From Natronincola ferrireducens (GTDB taxonomy: Bacteria > Bacillota > Clostridia > Peptostreptococcales > Natronincolaceae), in assembly GCF_900100845.1 (NCBI RefSeq), contig NZ_FNFP01000003.1, positions 124,001-188,000 of the forward strand: a stretch of 64,000 nucleotides of DNA, in the 5' to 3' direction. Within the stretch, counting starts at the first letter, position 1, and each line of letters starts with the position of its first letter. Shown piece after piece: positions 18,138 through 28,565 of this stretch. Under the pieces are notes generated by a model, which ran no database searches, was not told where the DNA came from, and worked only from the letters and a program-made list of their open reading frames with translations. The position numbers were made by a program, and so were the translations under genes.

Positions 18138-19673
18138 ATGAAAAAACCTGTAGCGCTTATCATTTTAGATGGCTTTGGCATTAGAGAAAAGGATTTAGGC
18201 AATGCAATTAAATCAGCTGATTTGCCTAATTACAATAAACTAATAAATACCTATCCCTATACCCAAGTGGAGGCCAGTGGTATGGCGGTAGGACTACCGG
18301 AAGGACAAATGGGGAATTCGGAGGTGGGACATCTAAATATTGGTGCTGGAAGAATTGTTTATCAAGAATTAACAAGGATTTCTAAGGCAATAAAAGATGC
18401 AGATTTTTATAAAAATCAAAAATTTTTAGATGTAATTTCCCATGTTAAAAACAACAACACAAAGCTACATTTGATGGGCTTAGTTTCTGATGGTGGTGTC
18501 CATAGTCATCTAGAACATTTATTTGCTTTGTTAGAAATGGCAAAGGAACATGAATTACAAGAGGTGTATATCCACTGCTTTCTAGACGGTAGAGATACTC
18601 CCCCACAAAGTGCGAAACAATATGTTGGTAGTTTAGTAGAAAAAATCCAACAGTTAGGTATAGGTAGAGTATCTACTATTTGTGGCAGATACTATGCTAT
18701 GGATCGTGATCAGCGGTGGGAAAGAATAAAACTAGCCTATGATACATTAGTTATGGGAAAAGGTAGATTGGCACAGGATCCTCTAGGTGCAGTGGAAATG
18801 GCCTATGATTTAGGAGAAAATGATGAGTTTGTCTTGCCCACTGTTATTCCCAATGCTAAAGGAAATGTTGATACAGTTGATGCCAATGATGGTGTTATTT
18901 TCTTTAATTTCCGTCCAGATAGAGCAAGACAAATGACTAGGGCTTTAATAGATATTGATTTTGATGGATTTGAGAGGGAAAAAGGCTCTTTACCCCTTCA
19001 CTATGTAACTATGACACTATATGATAAAACCATTACAAACCTCAATATAGCCTATGAACCTCAAAGCTTAAGCAATACATTAGGCCAGTATATAGGCAAA
19101 AAAGGATTAAGGCAATTTAGGATTGCTGAAACAGAAAAGTATGCCCACGTCACATATTTTTTCAATGGTGGAGTAGAAATAGCTAATCCAGGAGAGGATA
19201 GAAAGTTAATTCCTTCACCTCAAGTAGCTACCTATGATCTACAACCTGAAATGAGCGCAGAGGAAGTAACTGAAGCTCTTTTAGGGGAGTTAGATAAAGA
19301 TAAATATGATTTTATTGTACTAAATTATGCTAATCCAGATATGGTAGGGCATACAGGAGTAATGGAGGCTGCAATAAAGGCATTGGAAAAAGTAGATAGC
19401 TGTTTAGGTAGGGTTATAGAAAAACTTTTACAAAAAGGCGGAAAGGCCATTGTTACATCTGATCATGGAAATTCTGAAGAACTCATTGATGAAATAACTG
19501 GAGGTCCTATTACCGCCCATACTACAAACCCTGTGCCATTGATAGTAGTAGGACAGAGGGGTGTAGAATTAAGAGACAATGGAAAGCTATGTGATATAGC
19601 ACCAACCCTATTAGAATTAATGGGCTTAGAAAAACCAGATGAAATGACAGGAAGCAGCTTAATAATAAAGTAA
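18138..19673 (+). CDS. gpmI: 2,3-bisphosphoglycerate-independent phosphoglycerate mutase
   Basis: 511 residues, the usual length of the Mn-dependent, cofactor-independent enzyme. It converts 3- to 2-phosphoglycerate. The alkaline-phosphatase-like metal sites are visible: LDGFG near the N-terminus, the phospho-Ser in GQMGNSEVGH, VSDGGVHSH, DGRDTPP, the late SDHGNSEE and AHTTNPVP. Activity of such enzymes in spore formers is sensitive to pH through Mn binding, a family property. Confidence 0.97.
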   Translation: MKKPVALIILDGFGIREKDLGNAIKSADLPNYNKLINTYPYTQVEASGMAVGLPEGQMGNSEVGHLNIGAGRIVYQELTRISKAIKDADFYKNQKFLDVISHVKNNNTKLHLMGLVSDGGVHSHLEHLFALLEMAKEHELQEVYIHCFLDGRDTPPQSAKQYVGSLVEKIQQLGIGRVSTICGRYYAMDRDQRWERIKLAYDTLVMGKGRLAQDPLGAVEMAYDLGENDEFVLPTVIPNAKGNVDTVDANDGVIFFNFRPDRARQMTRALIDIDFDGFEREKGSLPLHYVTMTLYDKTITNLNIAYEPQSLSNTLGQYIGKKGLRQFRIAETEKYAHVTYFFNGGVEIANPGEDRKLIPSPQVATYDLQPEMSAEEVTEALLGELDKDKYDFIVLNYANPDMVGHTGVMEAAIKALEKVDSCLGRVIEKLLQKGGKAIVTSDHGNSEELIDEITGGPITAHTTNPVPLIVVGQRGVELRDNGKLCDIAPTLLELMGLEKPDEMTGSSLIIK

Positions 19674-19762
19674 AATTTAATGCCTAGTAAGTTTTGTCTG
19701 CTACTGAACTGTAATGTAAGTTACTTGATGTCATCCTTGTTTTGTCGTCATGGAAGTAATAG

Positions 19763-21112
<1,350 letters not shown>

Positions 21113-21141
21113 GTATAAAAATACAAAAAATGCCAATAATG

Positions 21142-21176
21142 GGAATAAGGATGATATATCATCCTTATTCCTTTTA
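21142..21176 (+). terminator. Terminator after eno
   Basis: A 30-base perfect palindrome from 21142 to 21171 (arms beginning GGAATAAGGATGAT) followed by TTTT. Confidence 0.8.
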
Positions 21177-21188
21177 CTCTGTGAAAGT

Positions 21189-21224
21189 GACTGATACTGA
21201 ACCAAAGATTCGGGTCATTTGCTT
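21189..21224 (+). repeat. Copy 1 of a 36-base intergenic motif
   Basis: Aligns without gaps to 23650-23685. Shared blocks are GACTG, CAAAGATT, GTCATT and GCTT at identical spacing, about 26 of 36 bases. Both copies lie just after a terminator and before the next gene. Nature unknown. Confidence 0.4.
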
Positions 21225-21243
21225 TTTTATGTAAAGAATTTGG

Positions 21244-21272
21244 TTGATTTTACATAGGTGCTGTGTTAAAAT
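21244..21272 (+). promoter_or_regulatory. Sigma-A-type promoter of secG
   Basis: TTGATT and TAAAAT with 17-base spacing, 38 bases before the secG start codon. Confidence 0.65.
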
Positions 21273-21310
21273 AACTATGTTAATTAGAAGTATAGGAGGT
21301 GGAAAAGATA

Positions 21311-21538
21311 ATGAAAATAGTACTTATGGTTATTCAATTAATAGCTAGCATCATACTTATCGGTAGCATATTATTACAATCTGGCAAAAGCGCTGGACTG
21401 TCGGGATCAATTACAGGTGGAGCAGAACAATTATGGGGAAAGCAAGGTAGAGGATATGAAGGCATGCTAAGTAAGGTTACAGCTGTTGCTGCTGGATTAT
21501 TTATTATTGTTGCTATTTTATTAGTCGCACTACAGTAA
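21311..21538 (+). CDS. secG: Preprotein translocase subunit SecG
   Basis: A 75-residue membrane protein from ATG 21311, with AGGAGGTGG upstream; the in-frame GTG at 21299 lies within that site. It has two hydrophobic segments (about residues 2-20 and 53-73) joined by a Gly-rich loop with LLQSGKSAGLSGSI and the GGAEQLWGKQGRG stretch typical of SecG. It assists SecYE in protein export. The secG-rnr-smpB order is a common Firmicute arrangement, here interrupted by hppA and two small genes. Confidence 0.93.
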   Translation: MKIVLMVIQLIASIILIGSILLQSGKSAGLSGSITGGAEQLWGKQGRGYEGMLSKVTAVAAGLFIIVAILLVALQ

Positions 21539-21582
21539 TTATACATTAATTATAAAACTGAATAAAAGGAGGAGCACAGAAA

Positions 21583-23595
21583 ATGGGTTTATTTGTTTTA
21601 GCACCAATTGTAGGACTAGTTGCACTAATTTTTGCTTATGTACTTGCTAACAAGATTAATAATGTTGATGTTGGTAATGAAAGAATGAAGGAGATATCTT
21701 CATATATTCAGGAAGGATCAATGGCTTTTTTAACTAGAGAATATAAAACTTTAGCTATTTTTGTTATAGCTCTAACAGTTGTATTGGCTATAGCAATTAA
21801 TGTTTTAACAGCTATCAGCTTTGTTATAGGGGCTTTATTCTCTGGCTTAGCTGGTTTTTTTGGAATGCAAGTAGCTACAAAAGCCAATGTAAGAACAGCT
21901 AATGCAGCTAAAGAAGGGGGTATGAATAAAGCCCTTAGTGTTGCGTTTTCAGGTGGTGCCGTAATGGGTATGTCAGTTGTTGGATTAGGTCTCTTAGGGG
22001 TAGGAGGACTATTCATTGTAATGTCTGGCATTAGACCAGCGGTAGAAGCTGCAGAAATTATAACAGGATTTGCTTTAGGAGCATCTTCAATTGCATTATT
22101 TGGCCGTGTTGGTGGCGGTATTTATACAAAGGCAGCTGACGTAGGAGCCGACTTAGTTGGAAAGGTAGAGGCTGGGATTCCAGAGGATGACCCAAGAAAC
22201 CCTGCTGTTATTGCCGACAACGTAGGAGATAATGTAGGTGACGTTGCTGGTATGGGAGCGGACTTATTTGAATCCTATGTAGGTTCTATTATAGCTGCTA
22301 TTGCTTTAGGATTAGGGGTTTATGGAGTACCAGGAGCATTATTTCCATTACTATTGGCAGCGGTAGGTATCCTTGCTTCTATTGTAGGAACCTTCTTTGT
22401 AAAGGGAGACGAGGGTACAGACCCAGCAAAAGCTTTACACATGGGTACCTATGTAAGTGGTATAGTTACAGTGGTAGTAGCATTTATTTTAAGTAGATAC
22501 TTATTAGGTAATATATCTGGATTTTTAGCAATTATAACAGGTCTAATCGTAGGTTTATTAATAGCTAACATTACAGAAAGATATACTTCTAGTGAGTTTG
22601 CTCATGTAAAGAAAATTGCAGAGCAATCTGAAACTGGCCCGGCTACAACCATTATTAGTGGACTAGCTGTAGGAATGGCATCAACTGCATGGCCTATATT
22701 AATTATTGCACTAGGAATTCTAATTGCATTCGGTGTTGCAGGTCTATATGGAATAGCTTTAGCTGCTGTAGGAATGCTGGCTACAGCAGGAATGACAATT
22801 GCCGTAGATGCTTATGGTCCAATTGCTGACAATGCAGGTGGTATTGCAGAAATGTGTGAGCTACCAAAAGAAGTTAGAAAAATCACCGATAAACTAGATG
22901 CTGTTGGTAATACAACAGCTGCTATAGGAAAAGGCTTTGCTATCGGTTCTGCCGCCTTAACAGCCCTAGCATTATTTGCTACCTATACAGCAGCAGTAGG
23001 GTTATCTGTTATTGATATTACCAGTCCAAATGTTATCGCTGGTATGTTGATTGGTGGTATGCTACCGTTTTTATTCTCAGCTTTAACAATGGAAGCTGTA
23101 GGTAAGGCTGCCTTTGAGATGATTGAAGAGGTTAGAAGACAATTTAGAGATATACCAGGGATTATGGAAGGAACGGCAAAACCTGAATATGCTAAATGCG
23201 TTGATATTAGCACAGCTGCTGCATTAAGAGAAATGGTAATCCCAGGAATACTGGCAGTTGCGGCACCTATATTAACTGGCTTATTATTAGGACCAGAGGC
23301 AGTAGGAGGGTTATTAGCTGGAGCACTAGTTGCTGGTGTTTTAATGGCCATCATGATGGCTAATGCTGGTGGTGCTTGGGATAATGCTAAGAAATATATT
23401 GAAGAAGGACACCATGGCGGTAAGGGAAGCGAACCCCATAAAGCTGCAGTTGTTGGTGATACTGTAGGGGACCCCTTCAAGGATACATCTGGACCATCCA
23501 TCAATATCCTAATTAAGTTAATGACAATTGTATCTGTTGTATTCGCTCCATTGTTTGTTCAAATGGGTGGATTACTGCTTAGATTCTTTGAATAG
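21583..23595 (+). CDS. hppA: Membrane-bound ion-translocating pyrophosphatase (K+-dependent type)
   Basis: 670 residues, about 16 hydrophobic segments. It couples hydrolysis of pyrophosphate to H+ or Na+ transport. The pyrophosphate site is intact: [31 protein letters not shown] and the C-terminal [16 protein letters not shown]. In [16 protein letters not shown] the residue after NTT is Ala, which in this family marks the K+-dependent subclass (K+-independent enzymes carry Lys). Many K+-dependent members pump Na+, which would suit the sodium-linked transporters elsewhere in the window, but ion choice cannot be decided by eye. Confidence 0.95.
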   Translation: MGLFVLAPIVGLVALIFAYVLANKINNVDVGNERMKEISSYIQEGSMAFLTREYKTLAIFVIALTVVLAIAINVLTAISFVIGALFSGLAGFFGMQVATKANVRTANAAKEGGMNKALSVAFSGGAVMGMSVVGLGLLGVGGLFIVMSGIRPAVEAAEIITGFALGASSIALFGRVGGGIYTKAADVGADLVGKVEAGIPEDDPRNPAVIADNVGDNVGDVAGMGADLFESYVGSIIAAIALGLGVYGVPGALFPLLLAAVGILASIVGTFFVKGDEGTDPAKALHMGTYVSGIVTVVVAFILSRYLLGNISGFLAIITGLIVGLLIANITERYTSSEFAHVKKIAEQSETGPATTIISGLAVGMASTAWPILIIALGILIAFGVAGLYGIALAAVGMLATAGMTIAVDAYGPIADNAGGIAEMCELPKEVRKITDKLDAVGNTTAAIGKGFAIGSAALTALALFATYTAAVGLSVIDITSPNVIAGMLIGGMLPFLFSALTMEAVGKAAFEMIEEVRRQFRDIPGIMEGTAKPEYAKCVDISTAAALREMVIPGILAVAAPILTGLLLGPEAVGGLLAGALVAGVLMAIMMANAGGAWDNAKKYIEEGHHGGKGSEPHKAAVVGDTVGDPFKDTSGPSINILIKLMTIVSVVFAPLFVQMGGLLLRFFE

Positions 23596-23602
23596 ACTAC
23601 AC

Positions 23603-23636
23603 AAAAACTCTTAATCCTAGGATTAAGAGTTTTTTT
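23603..23636. terminator. Terminator after hppA
   Basis: CTCTTAATCC and GGATTAAGAG pair around a TA centre, with A and T runs on both sides. Confidence 0.85.
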
Positions 23637-23649
23637 ACCTTGTATAAGG

Positions 23650-23685
23650 GACTGCCATCAAATCAAAGATTGAAGTCATTAGCTT
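23650..23685 (+). repeat. Copy 2 of a 36-base intergenic motif
   Basis: Gap-free match to 21189-21224 (same blocks at the same spacing). It lies between the hppA terminator and the DUF1294 gene. Confidence 0.4.
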
Positions 23686-23734
23686 ATGAATTTTTAGGGC
23701 GTTTTATCCAAAAGTAAAAAAAGGGGGATATGTC

Positions 23735-24049
23735 ATGGGCTTTGCAAGAGAAATTTATGGTGAATACCCCACTATCGTAAACTTTTATAGCCTTTACATA
23801 CTTGGAATCAACATAGTAGCTATATTACTGATGGGGATAGATAAAAAAAGAGCTAAAAAGAATCAATGGCGAATTAAAGAAATTACCCTATTAAGCATAG
23901 GGTTGTTAGGGGGAGCAGTAGGTGTTTTAATAGGAATGGTATTTTTTCATCATAAACAAAACAAAAAGAAATTTTATGCAGGGGTACCATTATTATATAT
24001 AATGAACAAAATTATTAACATCATTATCTATGATTATTGGCTTAGATAA
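23735..24049 (+). CDS. DUF1294 family small membrane protein
   Basis: 104 residues with about three hydrophobic segments. The family pattern is clear: MGIDKKRAKKNQWRIKE, then GLLGGAVGVLIGM, then HHKQNKKKFYAG. Function is unknown. GGGGGA precedes the ATG. It sits between hppA and rnr, in a stretch where these Firmicutes often carry small variable genes. Confidence 0.85.
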   Translation: MGFAREIYGEYPTIVNFYSLYILGINIVAILLMGIDKKRAKKNQWRIKEITLLSIGLLGGAVGVLIGMVFFHHKQNKKKFYAGVPLLYIMNKIINIIIYDYWLR

Positions 24050-24232
24050 TAAATAATTTTATATTTATGGAAAAAATAGATAATAATAAATATATGCACA
24101 TGAAGTATCTTGTATAGAATAGACTTTCAATTAAATTTCCAGCTAAATATGGAGAGTCTTATAAACAGGAATAAATAATTATAAAAAAGATACTTAAATA
24201 ATTTACTAACTTTGTCGTTAGGAGGGGTAATT

Positions 24233-26350
24233 TTGACAATAAAAGAGAGAATAGTTGAGTTTATGAGGACAGCAGCCTACAATCCTATGCTGGAGGAGGA
24301 GTTGATGGAGGCTCTAGAAGTAGACCAAAAAGAAAAAACTGTATTTTTTAAGCTGCTGGATGACATGGTGGCAGAAGGTCTTATTATAAAAACAAGAAAA
24401 AAAAGATATGGTGTTCCAGAGAGGATGGGTCTCATTGTAGGTTATTTACAAGGACATGCTAAAGGCTTTGGCTTTATCATCTCTGATACCATTGATGTAG
24501 AGGATGTATTCATACCCTCTAACCTTATGAATGGTGGGATGCACCGGGATCGAGTAATAGCTAGAATTAATCAGGTGAACACCAGCACTAAAAGGGCTGA
24601 AGGGGAAATCATAAGAATATTAGAAAGAGCAAATAAAGAGATCGTAGGTACCTATGAAGATAGTAGAAATTTTGGATTTGTTGTTCCCGATGATAACAAA
24701 ATCAATGTAGATGTATTTATTCCAAAGGCCGATAGAAATGGAGCAAACCATGGAGACAAAGTAGTATGCGAAATTGTAGAATGGCCTGATCAAAGAAGAA
24801 ATCCAGAGGGAAAAATTACAGAAGTGCTAGGCCATCGCAACGATACAGGAACAGATATTTTGGCTATTATGCGGAAATTTAAGCTGACCCCTGAGTTCCC
24901 CTATGAAGTAGAAAAAGAGATAGAAGGCATTTCAGAAACTGTAGAGGAAGAAGACGTAGCTAAAAGAAGGGATTTAAGAGATGTTATAATGATTACCATC
25001 GATGGTGCCGATGCAAAGGATTTAGATGATGCTGTATCTCTAGAGGAACTACCAAACGGCAACTATAAACTTGGGGTTCATATTGCAGACGTTGCCCATT
25101 ATGTTAGGGAAGGAACAGAATTAGATAATGAGGCATTAAAAAGAGCCACCAGTGTATATCTTGTGGATCGGGTAATTCCTATGCTACCTAAAAAACTATC
25201 CAATGGAATATGCAGCTTAAACCCCCAAGTAGATAGATTGGCTATGTCGGTATTTATGGAGATAGATAAAAGGGGTAAGGTTGTTAGTCATGAAATTATG
25301 GAAAGTGTTATTAATATCAACGAAAGAATGATTTATGAAGATGTATCGGATATTCTAGAACACCAAGATCAGGACCTTATACATAAATATAAGCCATTAA
25401 TCCAGCATTTCAAGAATATGGAAGAACTTAGTAAAATTTTAAGGAATAGAAGAGAAACCCGAGGTGCTATTGACTTTGACTTCGATGAGGCAAAGGTGGT
25501 CTTAGATAATAAAGGAAGACCTATTGATGTAAAGAAATACGAAAGAAGAATTGCCAATCGAATTATAGAAGAATTCATGTTAGTTTGTAATGAAACAGTA
25601 GCTGAAAACTTTTACTGGATGAATGCACCCTTTGTTTATCGAGTCCATGAAGAGCCTAATGTAGAAAAACTAGAGGAATTCAATAAATTTATTCATAACT
25701 TTGGTTATCATTTAAAGGGAATGACCAATGAGGTCCATCCTAAAATGCTACAGGAGCTATTGAAAAAAATACAGGGGCAGAAGGAAGAAACTGTAATTAG
25801 CACCTTAATGCTTCGTTCATTGAAAAAGGCGAGGTATACTTCTGATAACTTAGGTCATTTTGGTTTAGCAGCCAAGTACTACTGTCACTTTACTTCACCT
25901 ATAAGGAGGTATCCAGACCTAGCTATTCATCGCATCATCAAAGAGTATTTACAAGGAAAGCTAGATGATGCCCGTCAGCAAAAACTAAAGGGAGCTGTTG
26001 GCTATATTGCAGAACAATCCTCTCTGAGAGAAGGAGTAGCTGATGAAGCCGAAAGGGAAACTGAAGATTTAAAGAAGGCGGAATATATGGCACAGCGAAT
26101 TGGAGAAGTATTTGAAGGTATCATTTCAAGTGTAACCTCCTTTGGAATGTTTGTAGAGCTAGACAACACCATAGAAGGCATGATTCGCCTAAGCTCCTTA
26201 GTGGATGACTATTATATCTATGACAGTGAAAAGCATATTTTAATTGGTGAGCGAAGAAAACGGATATTTAGAATAGGAGAGATTGTGAATATTCAAGTAG
26301 CAAAGGTGGATATAAAGCAAAGAGAGATAGATTTTAATTTAGTAGAATAA
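24233..26350 (+). CDS. rnr: Ribonuclease R
   Basis: 705 residues from TTG 24233, which follows AGGAGGGG by five bases; an earlier in-frame TTG at 24212 would place the ribosome site inside the gene. It is a 3'-to-5' exoribonuclease of the RNB family. It has an N-terminal winged-helix domain, two cold-shock domains (GFGFI and FGFVV), the RNB catalytic core with acidic residues in TIDGADAKDLDDAVSL, and a C-terminal S1 domain (GVISSVTSFGMFVEL). It lies just upstream of smpB-ssrA, with which it works in trans-translation and decay of non-stop mRNA. Confidence 0.96.
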   Translation: MTIKERIVEFMRTAAYNPMLEEELMEALEVDQKEKTVFFKLLDDMVAEGLIIKTRKKRYGVPERMGLIVGYLQGHAKGFGFIISDTIDVEDVFIPSNLMNGGMHRDRVIARINQVNTSTKRAEGEIIRILERANKEIVGTYEDSRNFGFVVPDDNKINVDVFIPKADRNGANHGDKVVCEIVEWPDQRRNPEGKITEVLGHRNDTGTDILAIMRKFKLTPEFPYEVEKEIEGISETVEEEDVAKRRDLRDVIMITIDGADAKDLDDAVSLEELPNGNYKLGVHIADVAHYVREGTELDNEALKRATSVYLVDRVIPMLPKKLSNGICSLNPQVDRLAMSVFMEIDKRGKVVSHEIMESVININERMIYEDVSDILEHQDQDLIHKYKPLIQHFKNMEELSKILRNRRETRGAIDFDFDEAKVVLDNKGRPIDVKKYERRIANRIIEEFMLVCNETVAENFYWMNAPFVYRVHEEPNVEKLEEFNKFIHNFGYHLKGMTNEVHPKMLQELLKKIQGQKEETVISTLMLRSLKKARYTSDNLGHFGLAAKYYCHFTSPIRRYPDLAIHRIIKEYLQGKLDDARQQKLKGAVGYIAEQSSLREGVADEAERETEDLKKAEYMAQRIGEVFEGIISSVTSFGMFVELDNTIEGMIRLSSLVDDYYIYDSEKHILIGERRKRIFRIGEIVNIQVAKVDIKQREIDFNLVE

Positions 26351-26353
26351 TTT

Positions 26354-26376
26354 TAGGCCACTGAGAAGTGGCCTAT
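26354..26376. terminator. Hairpin between convergent rnr and TrkA-C genes
   Basis: TAGGCCACT and AGTGGCCTA form a 9-base stem with loop GAGA, between the two convergent stop codons. Confidence 0.6.
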
Positions 26377-26377
26377 A

Positions 26378-27064
26378 TTAATTGATAGTATCTAACTTTT
26401 GATTTAGTATAAATTGATGTATTTTATCGATTTGACCATAAACTAAAACTTTGTCACCCACTGCAAAGATAAAATCATTTTTAGGAAAATGTATAATATG
26501 AGAGCCTCTATCAATATTCAAGACCTGTATATAATTCTCTTTTAGCTTTGATTTAGCAAGGGTGACTCCCAGCAACACATGACCTTCATCAATGAGGAAA
26601 TCCACTACACCATATTCATCGTTTAACCTTAATACCTCTTCTACGCTTTTATGCTTAGAGTAAGCCTTCATGCGATGACGTAGGAGCTTTTCTAAGAAGG
26701 TCTCAAACTTATTTAAAAGATATCTCCTGCGAAGAAGGAACCTTAAAAGCAATAAAGCTAGAGAAATATAAAGAATAAGATATAAAAAAGTTTGTTGAGC
26801 CTGAAAGGCATTGACAATAATACTAATAAGAATAGCAACACCCACATAACTAATCAACATAAGGCTCATAGCGATTTTTCTTCTGGTGGGGTGTTGGGTA
26901 ATCATTTCTGATTCCCTGGTTGTAAAACCCGTATGGGTGATAATAGATATCACTTGAAATCGAGCTTTTTCTATATCAAGGCCGGTTACTTTTAAAGCAA
27001 TCGATAGAAATTCTACAATAAAAGCTAGTATAATGAGAATAATAAAACCATAAGTAATAGACAT
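26378..27064 (-). CDS. Membrane protein with C-terminal TrkA-C (RCK_C) domain
   Basis: 228 residues from the ATG at 27064, preceded on the minus strand by GGAGGT seven bases away; the longer frame start overlaps the ribosome site. Three hydrophobic segments cover residues 1-115, followed by a basic linker and a TrkA-C-like domain of about 70 residues. That domain includes VVDFLIDEGHVLLG and ends with a nucleotide-gated-channel type strand (DFIFAVGDKVLVYGQ). TrkA-C domains bind ligands such as cyclic di-AMP in ion transporters, so a role in ion homeostasis is plausible but not shown. The TrkA-N domain is absent. Confidence 0.75.
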   Translation of the reverse strand: MSITYGFIILIILAFIVEFLSIALKVTGLDIEKARFQVISIITHTGFTTRESEMITQHPTRRKIAMSLMLISYVGVAILISIIVNAFQAQQTFLYLILYISLALLLLRFLLRRRYLLNKFETFLEKLLRHRMKAYSKHKSVEEVLRLNDEYGVVDFLIDEGHVLLGVTLAKSKLKENYIQVLNIDRGSHIIHFPKNDFIFAVGDKVLVYGQIDKIHQFILNQKLDTIN

Positions 27065-27174
27065 GAGGACTACCTCCAAAAGTTTCTTTACTTAGTATAT
27101 ATCCTTAGCATCTATAATATAACTTTTAAAACACCTTATCAACATAAATTAACTATTTTTACACAAAAAACCTA

Positions 27175-27203
27175 TTGTATTTGGAATAATATTATGATAC
27201 AAT
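27175..27203 (+). promoter_or_regulatory. Sigma-A-type promoter of smpB
   Basis: TTGTAT and TACAAT with 17-base spacing, about 50 bases before the smpB start. Confidence 0.7.
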
Positions 27204-27255
27204 TTTAGTTCAGCACTGCTGTATTTTATTTTAGTCTATAAGAAGGTGAAGGTAA

Positions 27256-27723
27256 ATGGGCAAGGAAGGGCGAAAAGTTTTGGCTACAAATAAAAAAGCA
27301 AGGCATGATTATTTTATTGAGGAATCCTATGAAGCAGGAATAGAGCTGAAGGGTACTGAGGTAAAATCCATTCGATTAGGTAAAATGAATATTAAGGATG
27401 GTTATGCCAGGGTTGAAAACAGTGAAGTCTTCCTGTATAATGTTCATATCAGCCCATATGAAAAGGGAAACATCTTTAACGTGGACCCCCTTAGGATAAG
27501 AAAGCTTTTACTTCATAAGAGTGAAATAAGGAAATTGATAGGATATATACAACAAAAAGGATTAACTTTAGTACCTCTAAGTGCATATTTAAGTAATGGA
27601 AGAGTAAAAATAGAATTAGGTGTTGCTAGAGGGAAAGCACAATACGACAAACGTCAGACCATTGCTAAAAAAGACGCCGATAGAAGAATTCAAAAAGAGT
27701 TAAGAGATAGACAAAGGCAATAA
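27256..27723 (+). CDS. smpB: SsrA-binding protein SmpB
   Basis: 155 residues, the usual length. SmpB binds tmRNA and mimics a tRNA anticodon arm on stalled ribosomes. Conserved stretches include [38 protein letters not shown] and the C-terminal basic tail starting [11 protein letters not shown]. The tmRNA gene starts 15 bases after its stop codon. Confidence 0.97.
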   Translation: MGKEGRKVLATNKKARHDYFIEESYEAGIELKGTEVKSIRLGKMNIKDGYARVENSEVFLYNVHISPYEKGNIFNVDPLRIRKLLLHKSEIRKLIGYIQQKGLTLVPLSAYLSNGRVKIELGVARGKAQYDKRQTIAKKDADRRIQKELRDRQRQ

Positions 27724-27738
27724 ACCATATTAATATAT

Positions 27739-28090
27739 GGGGGCGTACAGGTTTCGACGGGGGTTTGGAGTCTTTAGTAGCGAGCCGTGTTTTGCTTGGT
27801 AGCACGTCAAAAACTGGGCAATAAATATAAACGCAAACGATAATTACGCTTTAGCGGCTTAATATAGCTGCTCGTTTCTACTAGGTGTCCCGCAGCCTAG
27901 ATAGAAACGTCATATTAGCGGGGAACGTCTTAAGGGATGCCTTGACCTTAAGTTGTACAATTAGGGCTGGTCGAGTCTGTAGTATGTTGCTGGACGACAG
28001 AGGAGACGAGATTTAAAACAGTAACTACGCTCGTAGAAGCTGAAGGTAAAGGGCCTTCGGACAGGGGTTCGATTCCCCTCGCCTCCACCA
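27739..28090 (+). ncRNA. ssrA: Transfer-messenger RNA (tmRNA)
   Basis: About 352 bases. The 5' end (GGGGGCG followed by TACAGGTTTCGACGG) pairs with the 3' acceptor strand CGCCTCC before the encoded ACCA. The T-arm stretch GGTTCGATTCC is visible near the 3' end. The mRNA-like part begins at GCA 27833 and reads ANDNYALAA followed by TAA at 27860-27862, a typical clostridial degradation tag ending in LAA. It lies directly after smpB, and a hairpin terminator follows. Confidence 0.97.
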
Positions 28091-28136
28091 ATAATTTAAG
28101 CAATTGAATCATAATAGAATAAAAATGGTGAAGAGC

Positions 28137-28184
28137 AAAACATGCTGCATAGGTGGTAGTGCCAAACACAGCATGTTTTTTTTA
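28137..28184 (+). terminator. Terminator after ssrA
   Basis: AAACATGCTG and CAGCATGTTT pair around a 21-base loop and are followed by a long T run. Confidence 0.8.
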
Positions 28185-28415
28185 TTTTTGTCTATATAAT
28201 CTACGAACCGCCACAAAGTGTTTAATAGAATCGATTAGGTAACTGAAATACTACTTTATATATATTTATGTAAAGATCCTTTTTAAATAATGACTTTATA
28301 AAGTTCTTTTGGTGATTTAATTATAATATGAATTGTAGCTGAATTTTACATATACAGACCTCAGAAGACTTCCATAGTTCCTAACCCTTTAGTAAAAGAC
28401 CAAAGGAGGTTAGAA

Positions 28416-28556
28416 TTGGCAACCTTGTGCCCGTTATTATTTCAATCCTATTATAGTTTTTTTATAATCATCAAGCATCTTTTTATAGATAAATATAGAA
28501 AAATCCATCTTACCATGATAAAATATCCATTGAAGCAGCAAAAAAACATTGAATAA
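28416..28556 (+). CDS. Possible 46-residue small protein or leader peptide
   Basis: A short frame from TTG 28416, five bases after a perfect AAAGGAGGT site. It begins MATLCPLLFQSYYSFFIIIK and becomes basic towards its end. The TAA (28554-28556) overlaps the AAGGAG site of the CPBP protease gene nine bases downstream, which would couple the two. One hydrophobic patch suggests membrane association. I do not recognise a family. The region from the ssrA terminator (28184) to here holds nothing else I can name. Confidence 0.35.
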   Translation: MATLCPLLFQSYYSFFIIIKHLFIDKYRKIHLTMIKYPLKQQKNIE

Positions 28557-28565
28557 GGAGTATCT

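Noticed and set aside
22983-23504. 173-residue minus-strand frame inside hppA
   Set aside because: Shadow frame opposite the conserved pyrophosphatase coding sequence; no independent support.
27948-28169. 73-residue frame on the minus strand containing VEARGIEPLSE
   Set aside because: It lies antisense to tmRNA; the stretch comes from the conserved T-arm region and is a well-known false protein annotation.
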